Shown: in pieces, positions 36,720 to 49,600 of the stretch | Layout of the letters: each line of letters starts with the position of its first letter | How positions within the stretch are numbered: position 1 is the stretch's first letter | Assembly: GCF_001949145.1 (NCBI RefSeq) | Contig: NW_019091363.1 | Coordinates: 1,368,387-1,428,386 of the forward strand | Source of the DNA: Acanthaster planci | Taxonomy: Eukaryota > Echinodermata > Asteroidea > Valvatida > Acanthasteridae | DNA length: 60,000 nucleotides | Direction of reading: 5' to 3' | The notes under the pieces: model-generated | The model's database searches: none | Told to the model about the DNA's origin: nothing | Seen by the model: the letters and a program-made list of their open reading frames with translations, nothing else | Made by a program: the position numbers and the translations under genes

Positions 36720-36870
36720 TAGTCAACAACACTGACTGACTTTGGTCAAATTTAACTAATATTTGACTTATCTTTTACTTATTAATGTTAGTCATTGGTC
36801 TGTCTGACTTATTTATTAATTGGTCATACTAGACATAGAGCTGGACTGACTTTTATTAGTCAAAATGACA
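36720..36870. repeat. TGACTTATTAAT-type degenerate repeat
   Basis: Irregular direct and inverted copies of GACTTATT, TTAGTCA and TTGGTCA directly follow the MITE-like element. Simple-sequence character, no gene. Confidence 0.45.
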
Positions 36871-37099
36871 CATTTTTGCCCAAGCCCAAGGCATCAGCAC
36901 CAAATTCCTAATGACAAATTAATACAGGTATGTATGTATAACCCATATCAATAAGAGAGCCACCTTTGTCCGATTTACCATTGTGACAGTCTTATATCAT
37001 CGTTGGCTACCGAACTGTTCGTAAACCCTGTAGGCACATACCTACTGTACCTTTGAATGATATGATATGGCTCTTGGTCAAACATTTTGGGGAACTTTT

Positions 37100-37990
37100 A
37101 TCAACGCTATACACGAACTAACCGCAACACATTCCTCTCCGCTTTCACAAAATAGCAGACATTTGTTAATGTTGGAATACCTTTGTCCAGTTCCAACGTT
37201 ACTATGGCGGTTTACAAATTCACCAAAAACCGTAATTATTAAATTTGTAGTTACTGTACATCAGTAAAAATAACAATGCTACACCATTTATTTTACACTT
37301 GTCAAATGGCGGGTTGACATTGCTTCTTCTGTTTTGATAAATTCCAAACCACTCGGCGGTCTACGAACTGTCGGCCTGGCTGGCGAGACAGTTCGCTGGG
37401 AGTTTTATCGGAAATCATCGTCCAGTAGCGTGGCACTCTCGATGATTTTCTACGAAAACGCAATGATTTATGTTGGAGAGACCACAAGAATCTGGAAGAT
37501 GTAATCCAACACAAGAGGCCATCTATAAATTGGGATCTAGCGGACTTATTTCATTGTCTACTCTGTCAGTAATTTCCTCCTGGCGATGTGTTTTTGTTGT
37601 AATTTTGCCTTGGTGTTTTTTCGCAGTATATTCTTCCGCATAGCATTAATACACCTATCAAGATCAGAAATCCTAGATTCAAAAACCACACGTGTATAAA
37701 CCGTTGGGTTGCAACCCTCAGGAGGAGGGATAGGGTACGAGATCTAAAACTTGTTGCATCTCATGAGCTGATCCAGCCTCCCCCTCCATATTGAATCCAC
37801 CCCCAAACGGTTACAGTGAAGGAGTTCGAATGGAGAAAATAACAGCCACAGCTCAATCTTGCTCAGTCTCAACTTGCTCAGTTGTTTGAATAATCACACA
37901 TTGTCGGTTGTGAAGCACAAACACTCAGTCACATGGTGTGCGTCAAACGTGTGCCCATACACAAACGATCGAAACAGTGGGCCATTGTGA
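37100..37990 (+). repeat. duplicated flank block U2, unit A
   Basis: About 0.9 kb, same orientation and order as 58,865-59,780. Shared stretches include GCAACACATTCCTCTCCGCT, GGCGGGTTGACATTGC, AATGATTTAT, AACCACACGTGTATAAACC-like, CATTGAATCCACCCC and GAATGGAGAAAATAACA. No shared open frame, so it is not a conserved coding exon. It may mark the far side of the duplicated unit, or be an unclassified dispersed element. Confidence 0.75.
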
Positions 37991-40169
37991 AGCACTTCCC
38001 AACTCCGACTCGAAGTCAACCTTATACAAAGTTATTGACACATTACCTCCCTCAACCCCTAAATTGAAGCGTAGACGTTTTCTGAATAAATCTTTTGTGA
38101 GTTAAATAAATCTGGAACAGAAGTCTGAATAAATCTAGCACAGAAGTTGTTTCTATAGCTGTGGAGATGTTAAAGTGCCTCTGAGGTTTCGGAGACTTGC
38201 AATATCTCGGACTTGAATGAAGTCGGACTCACGTTGCTATTCCCCCCGTCAGCCATCCCTTCAGCCTGTACGTACTACTACACGGTCGTCGCGCTCGGCT
38301 CCGGCAGCTCGCATAACCCTTATAAGGTGCCCTCATTTGATAGCTTTTGATATACAAAAACGTGTCATACGTCACCAGTCAGTAAGTCCGACTTGACGGA
38401 TAAGCCAATCGGGCCCTTCGTCGGTAATAGTTATTCATAATTGCACATGATTGACATGATGTTGCATAATGTATACGGAATTTCCACCAACCAAAGTAGT
38501 CAGACTTGTAGACTCGTTTATTATAATGCAGGTATGGACGACGTAAAAACAATTCTGGCAATGTGATTGGCCGCTATCAGTTTCGGTAGATGAGTCCATT
38601 CGCTGTGTACAAACGGTTGACTGATTCGTCAAGTCGGGATTTCTGAAATGAACTCATAGTAACACGTGGACACAAGAGGGCGCGAAACAACTAACGGCGC
38701 GCGGTCTCGATATGTATCCAAAGTATCATAAGCGAAGACCTCTCAGAGATCCCGACTTGAGTCAAGTCTAGCAATATCTCTGCGCACCCACATTAATCAC
38801 ACAATAGACTTGTCAATTATCGATGTGACGATTTATTCTCTGTGTACCTAAAACCTATAGAGCATGTAATGAAAATGTCAACAGAGTATTGATAAGAATT
38901 AATCTCATTTTTTAAGCTAATTTTCATTTTCCAAACCTCTCTCACCGTCTTTTCTTTTTAAGGCTTTTCTTTACCATCTTACCTACTATCAAAACTACTT
39001 ATTTTATAGGCCACTGTATTTCCCAACTGATTCTTGCGTACCAAAATGAATCTGCATGGGCCAAGGCCTACTTCTCTTTTGCACGTAAAAAATCGTTGAA
39101 ATTCAACATTTTCAAACATAAAGCCTGTGTATTAAACGCAAAAATAAAATTGTGTCTTGTTCCTAACAATACTAAACACATTTTGAAAATCCGCGTAAGA
39201 TAGAAGATACCTTAAGTAAGCAAAATATAACGCCGGAGCACAAACTTCTGTGCCTAACGTCTATTCAAAACCCTCAGGGTCTTCAAATCGTGGAGTACAT
39301 TTGTAAGCTTATTGCGTGCAAGATTTTATGGTCAAAAGCTGGATTTCAGAAAAACATACATCAGTAATCCTCGCAGTAACCTTGAAAAAAGTGATTATGT
39401 TTTTTAACCTGTCGAGTTAAAGGTCACAGTCATTCTGTTTTACCTGTTGACAGGTTCTGAAGCTCAAATCGACAATATCTGAGAGCAGTTCGCGTCGAGA
39501 GACCGTATTAAGTACGGTCTGTCGCTAAATTTTAGCAGTTTGGAATCCTACCAAGGCTACAAGCACTTCAAATTGAACAATTTTAAACTCACACTAAGGG
39601 CACTTATTGGCAACGAGTTCGATTACATGTACTCTGAATTTCATCACTAATTTAAAATTGCATCAGTTAAACTGAAATTAAGTTTTTTACGTATATGATA
39701 CGTTTCTCTTAGAAAGTTAAAGAAAAATTAAAGTAAAATCGTATTTTACTCATACAATAAAATCACAACATGCTATATGTTGTTCTATCTATTTTCAAAC
39801 CTCTATCAAGATTAGTTACATGATCACGTGTAACAAAAATTACCTTGCCAGTGGTATGAGACAGGGGGTGTTATTGTTAGTATTGCTACTGATCACGAAG
39901 TGCAATTCCAAACTACTGATAATTGTGCTTGGCTAAAAATATGAAGAAAACGGTAAAGGTAAAACAAAAAAAAATGAGTGAAACCAAACGAAAAGAGATC
40001 AACCAAAGAGTGTATTTGGAGGAGATGTTTAAATGTCTGGTTAAGCATCTTTTGACCCTTACAAGCAATTTGAGCCAAAGGGTAAATCAATCATGCTTCA
40101 GGATGAGTCAGTACATGTTTAATAGTACATTTTTCAGGTCTTTGCACACACATACATAAGTGCCTCCTA
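37991..40169. other. junction region between duplicated units
   Basis: No gene supported and no clear match in unit B. CCGACTTGA / TCAAGTCGG motifs recur in both orientations at 38.2-38.77 kb. AT-rich beyond 38.8 kb. The duplication junction should lie here or just beyond, before homology with the TG-A 3' flank resumes at about 40,407. Confidence 0.45.
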
Positions 40170-40346
40170 AACTACAGTGACTGAAATAATCTCCAAGATG
40201 TATTTTTTTTGGCGTTGGGGAGATGTTAATTTGTATAAAGAGTTTTGTCGGGTAAGCTTGTGCATTTTGTCGCAAGCTCTCAAACAAGCGCTGAGCATAC
40301 AGTGTTCATCAATATATACGTTGGGTAAGGGCTAAACCCTTTATAT
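40170..40346 (+). mobile_element. headless SINE-tail copy near the unit junction
   Basis: Matches the tail of the SINE at 22,685-22,815 in the opposite orientation: CGGGTAAGCTTGTGCATTTT, TCGCAAGCTCTCAAACAAGC, CGTTGGGTAAGGGCTAAACC. There is no A/B-box head. It lies within about 60 bp of where homology with the TG-A 3' flank begins. Confidence 0.7.
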
Positions 40347-40510
40347 AAATGAAATAGTCTTATTTTCTTCACAACAAATGCTGTTTAACATACGACGATA
40401 CTTTTTTGATTGCAAGATTACACAGCACTACGCGTACTTTGCCAAACACCGAGCAGATTGTACTGTTCTTCGCATAATATTAGTCATCTCTGGCTGCTCT
40501 GATTGGGCAA

Positions 40511-40652
40511 TTAGATTATGTTGACAGCTGCTTTGCCAGACACACCGATCAGATCCAAGGACGAGAAAGACACCAGGATCTCCTTGCTCCCAGGCGTCTT
40601 TCTTGCTACAACAGTGACTTGGTAGTTGACCGTTTCATTGCCCGCGATGTCT
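40511..40652 (-). CDS. TG-B exon 15 (terminal, stop)
   Basis: Acceptor TTTGTCTGTAG, phase 2 entry, stop TAA. Ends AAVNII where TG-A ends EVVTII. The 3' flank is still alignable with TG-A for about 100 bp. Confidence 0.9.
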
Positions 40653-43600
40653 CTACAGACAAAAACAACCAGGGTTTGATAACTTAATCGCAGTACTGTG
40701 TAACATTTTCATAATGCAATTAAATATTTCATTAACACAAGACAGGGCTGTTTGTGTAATGTGTGGGGAACATTTTGAAGGTGTTTTTGGTATTTCTTGC
40801 ACAACTGACAACCTAGGACAGGTTTCTGGGCCAAGGATAGACGGGTTTGCAAAGAATAATTAATGACTGGAACAGGTGTTTAGGACGTGCTCCTCCACGA
40901 AGAGTTATAGATACCTGAAAGCTTCCTTCTTGTGCAGGACCACAGCAGGACCTTCTGTGTGGAAGAAACAGCCGCTGAGTACAGTTGACAGAGGATTGGT
41001 GAACTTGACACTGGCCGTGAATTCTGTGCCTGCAGTCACAGTCTTGGGAACCTGAAGATATACAACAGAGCAGAGATCCTGAAGAAATTTGAATTCAAAT
41101 TTTTTAAAATTCAGAATGTATTTAATATTTGATGTATATTTGAAACATGAAGCTACCTGTTGCAAGCAATGTTTTGACACAGCTAAGTTTGACATGTACA
41201 ATATATACAGTATGTTACATATGCAAAGACACAGGTTTTCAGCAAATTGTGACTGATGCATAAAATCACATCTGAAAACTCTCCTTTTTTACCGTCCACA
41301 AAATTTAAAAACTAGAAAAGTCAGATACAGATTACAGTCTTCTAACAAACATTTTGCTGAGGTCAGATATTGGGAAGGAACTCTGACTGTACCTCAACTT
41401 CGAGGTCGGGCTTAACTAAGCGGAAATCTGCCCCTTTGGTCACCACCTGGTTTGTCTCGGAGACGAATATGGTAATGTCGAAGTGGAGGTTGGCCTGGTC
41501 CACGAGTTTCGGGAGATAGTTGCTGGCTTTCACCTTCCACTCACGAACTGAGATCGTAAATGGGTACAAATCTTTAGAGTTTTCAATTAAAAAAGGAATA
41601 TTACTTTTGTTCCACCATGAACGATCTAACAGAACGCTTAGATGCAAGAGAGAGGAAATAAGTCTAGTTAGAAAGATCATATTTAATAAGAAATTGCATT
41701 TTAATTTATTCTGAAAGATCAGTCACATAAATTCAAAACTTTACTTTAGAAATTTAGTTGTATTTCAAACAATCTATTATACAAAAACCAAATAAAGATT
41801 GCAACTGATGCAGAAAGCACGAGTTAAAGACTTAAAGATTTCCTTCATATCAAGCAAAAATGCAAACAAAAGTCGTAGGGAGCATCCAATCGAAGCCTGT
41901 TTTGGATGACGTCACACTACGGCTCTGCAATTTTACGACTGTTTCATTATTTCGGGGCGAACGCGTCCATGTGCGTGAGTGCTCTGCTTGCTCAAACTTA
42001 ACTGTGAATTAAAAGAGGTGGATTGACCCGAGTCGCTCTTTATTCTACTTGGTTCAGAGCGACTCTGAAACGCCTGTCTGAAATGTATGGACAATAAGAG
42101 CGACTTGGAATCATATCGACAATGTTGATCAGGCCCGTGAAGGTGATGTCAACACTGGATCATATGATACAATTGAATCGCCCCAGTTTGAACTGGAGTA
42201 AGGTACCGATGAAATTCGAGCAGATGGCCCCAGTCATTTGCCGAGAATGACCGACGAGGAAACAGACAGCCTATTAAGGTCGCAAGGTCTAGAAACTCGA
42301 GGGGAACGAGAGCCATGTTGTGACATTGTTAAATTGCGAGATTTGTTTGCTGCCCCCGTTGATGATTTTTTAAGGCTCCAGCGCTCTCGCGGTGGAACAG
42401 ATCTCCCAAAACGACGATTTTTTTATAAATGCAAAGAGAAGCTGTAACCTTGGACATAACATAGGTGAAAATAACCCATCCCCTGTTTAATAACCTTTTG
42501 GTATCGAAGCAATGTGACTGATCTTTATAGAGGTTCACAAGTTACTGTTTACTAAGACGACCATGATGACGTTAATTTTAATCCCAAACATTTATTACAT
42601 GCAACTACTTCTCTTAATGGAACGAAACAATGACATCTCCTTATGATAACCCTACGAAGCGTGCACTCTTGAAAAGAAATTCCTTTTCTTTCCAAACAAA
42701 AAAAGGCAATGTTGATGAAATATTATTTTAAAGAATACTACAGCGCTTTTTCTATTCAGATTGTGAACCCCAAATCTGCTCATTAAAAATAAATTTATTT
42801 TTATTTTGCTTACTAAACTGTCATGAACTGACATTAATATGGACGTGGACCTCCATTTCAAAGGACAGTAATTACGACAACTTTTTTGAAGCATTTTTCC
42901 GACAGGAACACTGCATCTTGTTTTATTTATTTCATTCAGTGTTAAAGAAGTCATTTGTTCTTCCTTTCTGAAAATTTTAAAAAGATTACAACCGACCTGC
43001 TTCTGCATCTTTGATGTCGACAGAATCTGCTGACTCAAATACCGGATTTGCTTTCACTCCCGTGTAGTACATTGTATTGCAAGTGATGACGAGAGTCACA
43101 CTTCGCAGCTCCTCGACAGGGCACGTCTTCTTCAGCTTGGCCTGAACCACAAAGTCCTTGCCGATGAGAACGTCTTCCGGTAGGCCAATCTCCAAGCTGG
43201 TGTCCTGGCCCGCCTCCGATATCAGCTTCTTGAGAGTATTCGCGTACTTGTCGGCAGTGAAGAGGCTCAGGTATTCAAAGATGGAACCTGAAAAAGGGAG
43301 GAACAAGCTACTGCACTGAATTATAAAAGGCTTGAGGAATGAAGAAATTTGGGCTAAAGAGAGGTTCCTGGGTGATGCAAAACTCGGTTGATTATTGATG
43401 GACGACGATTCTTCACACTAACACTGAAATTTACGATATCAAGAAAGACTGCATTTTCAGGGCAAAGTAATAATTACGGCAAATGTATTAAGAATGTAAA
43501 AGTATTCAAATGAACAACAGACAGTCTTCCGAACTGTATTCCTATGAGCCAGAAAGGACAGTATTTTTTCCTGGTAATAGCTTTTAGTCTCGCAGGTTAT

Positions 43601-46600
43601 ATCGACAAATCTGAGCAAACCTCCGTACATCGCGAAGGCACTGGAAATGGCGGTAGAATTGTATCAGGGTTTCTCTAAAACATCGCTTGGAACAACATAA
43701 CTGCCACCGTTGCTCCTAACATAGAGTCACGTTTGACCTCGAGTTGTCTTTAAATAAGGTATGCACACATTCATGCCAATTCAGCTGCTTTTAAGCCCAG
43801 ACTTAAGGCGGCCATTACCTAGTATCTTTGGGCAGTATTTTTGTTGATACGCCCCTATTGCCATGTCCCACTCGGGAATTGTGACTTCATTTCCTGTTAA
43901 TATCGGTAACGGCGACAAGTCGTAACCGTACTGCGTCCGTTTCTGAAGCGGCTTCTGCTCCGGTAACAATACGTTATCTTACCTTCCTCTGGCTTGTACT
44001 GCCGAGTGATATCCTCCCGTTCCATTTTTCCAACAGCTTTCGTCAAAATGCGAGTCCCCACGGCGTCGGTTTCAATATCTATGATTTTTGGCGGCTAGGA
44101 AGAAATAAGTGTATTAATGTACTTCGACTTTTGATGAGGGTCGAACATTTTGGCCAGACCGGCAGAGTGCATCGATTCATTGTATTAATCTTCCAAACTT
44201 TAAAACAAGCCAACTTGAATATCGGCTAGGATATCAATACAGTACATGTACTGTACATATCATCATAAAAAGAAAGAAACACCAGCAAACAACGACATGT
44301 TGCACAAGACTTTATTGCTCGAGAGGTATGCTACCTCCTACTTAGAAACCCTGCTACCTCCTAGTTTCAGGAGGAAACCAACCAAGTACAATGTACCAAG
44401 TGCCTGTACTGTACGAGAAAGATCAAGATTAAATTAGACAAGTTTGCGAGTGAAAGGACATAAAGTTTCAGTTTAAGAATGGTCACTACGTAGAGTCTGA
44501 CATATTTGGCATCGTTCAAAAACACACCACCCCCAGCCATTTTAGGCCTCCCCCCCTTTCAAAATCGTTTCGCCGCCGCTGGTGTCCGAAGTCTTAAAAA
44601 TCAGGAACCTTTGGAATGTGCTGGAATAAATCTCTCTACCTCGGAGTAATCCTTGCTGATCAGCCATTTGACTTTGCAGGCATTGACCTCGGCAAACACG
44701 AACTTGGTGTCGTAACTAAAGAACACTTGGCCGCTCTTCACTGCAGTCAGGGAGGCAGGTCCGGTACGGTACACATCTTCATGAAAAAAATGAAAAGAGG
44801 AGCAACACTCCCGAAACTCAATTATCAGAACACAGGTGTCTACCATAACAAGTGAACGCGTCGTGACAATGTCTTTTGCTTTGTGAACTGTATCCCACAT
44901 TTAGCGTCATTTCTGACGTCATATACGGAATATAACCTTTAATGGCCAACACTACAGGCTCTCCCGATTTATCTTTGCCAAAGGTATACGGTCCATCAGT
45001 AGCGATGGCTCTGCTTAATTCTTATTTGGCGATCTAGATAAAAAGTACAGTTGATATATATGGGTCACTCTGAGTCGACAAAAACTTCAGCATGATCACC
45101 GCTTTATGGACGAACCTTGGAACTGACAGCATACCGTTGTTGTCATTTCTGGGAGAATCGGTAATGTCTTGAGGCTGCTCTGATCAAGTCAGGATGAAGT
45201 GTGTTGTTGAAATGTGTTGTTGAAGTGTGTTGGACAATATGAAGGAACTGGGATTAAAAATTACAGTGAGCGGTATTTACAATCGCTTTGCTCCTGTGGA
45301 GTCGAGTCCACCGCTTGCCATCCACCGTAGCCCTTGGGTAGGTCACGGCGGGCCATCCAAGCGTCGTTCCAAACATGAAAGTTCCTGTTTTTTGAGGGAC
45401 GTATCAACAAATATATCGGTTATCTTGCCAAGGTAAGAGATAAGGAAGTGTCTACATATTGATCTTTCAGGATAATTCGTTGGAAAAAGGGAATGCCAAC
45501 GAGTGTCCTTCCTGCCCTAAGAATTTTACGATATCATTCTATAATTATACAAAATGGGCTGATGAGTAATTTCTAACGATAGCTGATATTAGTCCTAAAA
45601 CCAAAATCATATTCATATCGTCAACTCAATTTAGAAACCCAAGATCTCTATTTACACTGCAAGAGAGTTGAAACGTAATTTCAAGAGCTGATTGTCAAAA
45701 TCAGGAATTCCCTCTCCTTGTATGGTGTCACAGAAACACGACTAATGTTTTTAAGCGTTTCACAAAATGACAGCAACAAACGTTAATCTCGGATTTTATT
45801 TTTCCTGTTTGAGAACATTAAATTAAAGCTATTTGAACCGATTTTCAATTTTTTTTTCAATGTTGAACTGACCAGACGCTGTCGGCCGTTCCAAGTGATT
45901 TCCCATCGGCATCGTAGTGGTAGTCAATCAGGCAGTTAGCGTCAGTGTCATGCGCCGAGGAGAAGTTGGTGATGGTGCGGGCCGGGATACCAATGGCGCG
46001 GAGAGCTGACGTTTAAGTAAGGAGAAACATTACACTAAGAATCAATGTTTTTGCCCCCCCCCCAAAAAAAAAGTTCAGCGACGAGATCAAAAATGCGAGA
46101 TTTTCTTTTGGACATCCTTCCAGTCAATAGCTTCCACTTGGGAAAGCTGTCGGTCAAATCGAACTGGATATTTGGGTGGCGTTTGGCGTTTGAACTGTCC
46201 CGTTTCGATTTTTTAACAAACAGTAAAAAAAGGGTGATTCTAGTTGTCTTTAAATTTACTTTCCTTTGAAATTAATTATTTGTTTAATTGACTCATAACG
46301 AAAACGCAATAAAAACCAATGCCTAACGGTCTTAATGGAGGTAAAGTGAAGTTTATATGTTTGAATTTGAGTACTGACACAGTCCTTCATACTGGGGAGT
46401 GGCAGGTAAAACGTGGAACGCCACAGATAGTCCGACTGAGAATGCACCATGCCATGAGTGTTTTCACAAATGTCTAGGTGTCCACTTCAAAATGAACAAA
46501 CGTCCCACAAGTTCCGGTTGTAATTTCAGCGTCCTGGTTGCCGAGCCTACCTGTGGTGAGCAGACCGCCGAACACCCAGCATTGCCCATATTTCACTGGC

Positions 46601-49600
46601 AGCCCTGTCCTGGTGTACTCCTCGAAGATGGAGGCGCTCCCGGACCAAGCTGTAGGCTCCGTGCCATCCTCGTACTTACCACTCCAGTTGCCCACCAAGA
46701 TTCCGCCCTCATCTTGTGCATTGACCTGCCAGTAGTGTTGTCGTAATTAAAACCTTCATAGTTTGCTACACAAAGGCATAACAGTTTACACTGCCGAATC
46801 CACGGTGTAAAAATCAACACCATGGTGTACTATGTATTTCTCCAAGGTTTTTTATTACCCTATCAAGATCTGAACTATGAGTTAATTTTAAATTTTAGGT
46901 TTCAACCAGTACTTAGCAATTAGTACCTAATTTAGAAAACCAGTTCAACCAATACTTAGTAATTAGTACCTAATTCAGAAAAAAAAAATCACTTAAGAAA
47001 AAAAACGCTGCTGGCGACTCCATCTTATTTCAATTATTACTATAACCACAGTGTCTACGATAACGACGATATGTGAATGAGACTTGAGAATGTGCATAAA
47101 TATGCATCCTTTTCATATTTCTAACATTATGTCAACAGAATTATTAATTTTAGAGTGACTAATTCACAGGTTTATGTAAAAAGAATTTTCAGATGCACAG
47201 ATGAAGAGGCAGTTGCAGCTACCAAAGCTTATGTGTCACTTTCACGTTAATATGCTCGTACAATTAACAGGGAATCTCATTAACATCAGAGTCCGGAGAA
47301 ATACATCTATGTCAAAGTTTTCAAGACACATTATGTTCCTAGTTCGTTACCAACACTCACCAGAGCCGACAGCTGCCTAGATACCTCAATCGCGTTGGAA
47401 TAGGTAGCAGGTTGCTTCTTGGAATCTTCCAGAAGGCGAACCACACACTCCAGGATACCAGACTCAAACTGGAAGACAAACCAACATACGTGAAGCAGCC
47501 CCGAGCAATACAATGCTTAACTCGGCAGATAACGAACAACTGACGATAGTCTATTGTCAGTAATGAAAACACCTGAAGCCAAGCAAACTTCTGATAGAGC
47601 AAAACTAAAAACAACCCAATAGCTATACTGGCTGATATCCACATTAACGTTAGAACGCTGTGGTTTTTTTTCTAAACTATAACAGTTACTAAGCTTTTTT
47701 TGATGCATTAGCCTCTTGTTAATACCTTTAAATAGATTCACGATGAACGTGTAAACGGAGGCACGATTACATGAAGTCAGAACTGAATGTAATTCAAAAT
47801 TTCAGACTTCCACACCTGTGATTTTGTAACAATGCCAGCCGTGCACTTATTAACATTCTGAATAATTAAACTCGCAGCAATAGCCGCATTCTTATTTTAT
47901 TTCTATCTGCTCCTAGCGGGAGCAAGAGAGGAGCGTGTGTTTACATCGCAAAGACGGATGATGGGAACTCACCGCGTGTGCGCAGGAGGTTTAATCTATT
48001 ATTCATGTATATCTGTGACATTTTAGCCGCGACTAGTAAAACCTTGTTTCCATATGGTTGCAACGGACACCGACGGCATGCAAGATGTCAAGACGCAGAC
48101 AGTCGCCGAAGAGACGCTGCATGACGTCATTCTGCTAAAAATTAGGTGGCAATATGTCTCTTGAAGTCACTACTTAAATTTGATGTTCTTTTATTGTCAG
48201 CTATTTTGTTAATGATTGGAGCTCAAGTTTTAGTAATATGGAGAGAACAGACAAAATAAGAGGTACTAAAGGCAAAAGACATCGTTGCACACCGCTCTTG
48301 GGAGCGCGCATTACTAATGTGTGAACCTACTCCGGCAACTCAACACAGACAGTCCGCAAAGTTGAATCAATTTCTTCTTTGTTGACTCTCGGTTTCCCTG
48401 TTTGCGTCAACAAGGAAAGTCCCAAACAAGACGTGTTCATTATGTCAGCGTAGCATCGGGGGCCCTTCGGCAACGCTGTTGGCAATTATAACAATTCTGT
48501 GGAAACCAGGCTTCTTTCCTTAAAATGTAAGATCTTAGCGTGCATGCCAGACTCGCGCATGATGAGCCAGGTCGAAAAACTTCCCACCAAGTGGTCTCTT
48601 CTTCGCCGTTCAAGATGCATTTCAACTTTGCCAGGTCAGAAAACCTTCACGTAAGTATTCAGGAAAGAGAGAATGACTGACCTGGCCAAAATACCACGGG
48701 GATGATCCAGTGTAGTGGTCGGTTCCGTAGAAGTACATCCCCATGTCATTCAGAACGTACTCCTGCCTCAACTCCTCTTTGTGTAGGAACACCTCATCGG
48801 CTGGGTGAAATGAAGATGAAATGAAAATTTAAATGTCAGGAATTCACTGGTACCGGAAATGGAACTAATACACATACATTAGGAGAGGTTTTGCATCGTC
48901 TGATTCCATTATGTCAGACATTGCGCATGTCTTTGAGTAGTTAAATCTGACGTTTCACATCACTTCACAAAGGACAACACATCTCGTTGAGGTGCACAAT
49001 TTTACCATCTTATCTTCAACACAGAGAGTGACGAAATAAAGGGTCAACTGTCAAAAATTAACAGTGTTGATTAATCAGGTGAGCAGTAAAATGACATCCA
49101 ATGACCGTAACCAAGTTTACCTTGACACCATGGATTGAAAAGAACGTAGATGCCTGCCTCCAATTTGATGCGGAAGGCAAGGGCGCCCCCAACGTTGGTG
49201 CGAACCGCCATATTATACCGGCCGACCAAACAGTCGGAGGGAATGGATATCTTCACGGTCATTTTGGTTCCCTCGGCTCCGATGACCTTTGCCCTCCACT
49301 CGTCGACATCATCGCTCGACCCACCAATAGGATGAACGGGAATGACGATGTGGCTGTCATGAGACGACATTGGAATGTCCCCTGTCATCAAGACATAACA
49401 ACATTGGAGGAAATCTGTCAATAACGCTTGGTAGATACAAACAGTTAAGACAAGGAACTGTTGGATGTTTTCTAGGACTGCTCTGTATTCTGTACAGACT
49501 TTTCCTGTATCCTAAAACCATACTGAAATAATTTACAGTGGGGGTATATTGCCATAGGGGTTTGACTGTTTTTTTACAACACGTGTAGTTCCCTTGGGAA

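Noticed and set aside
46399-46746. 115-codon plus-strand frame over TG-B exon 7
   Set aside because: Antisense of a true coding exon; the minus strand holds the transglutaminase active site and splice sites.
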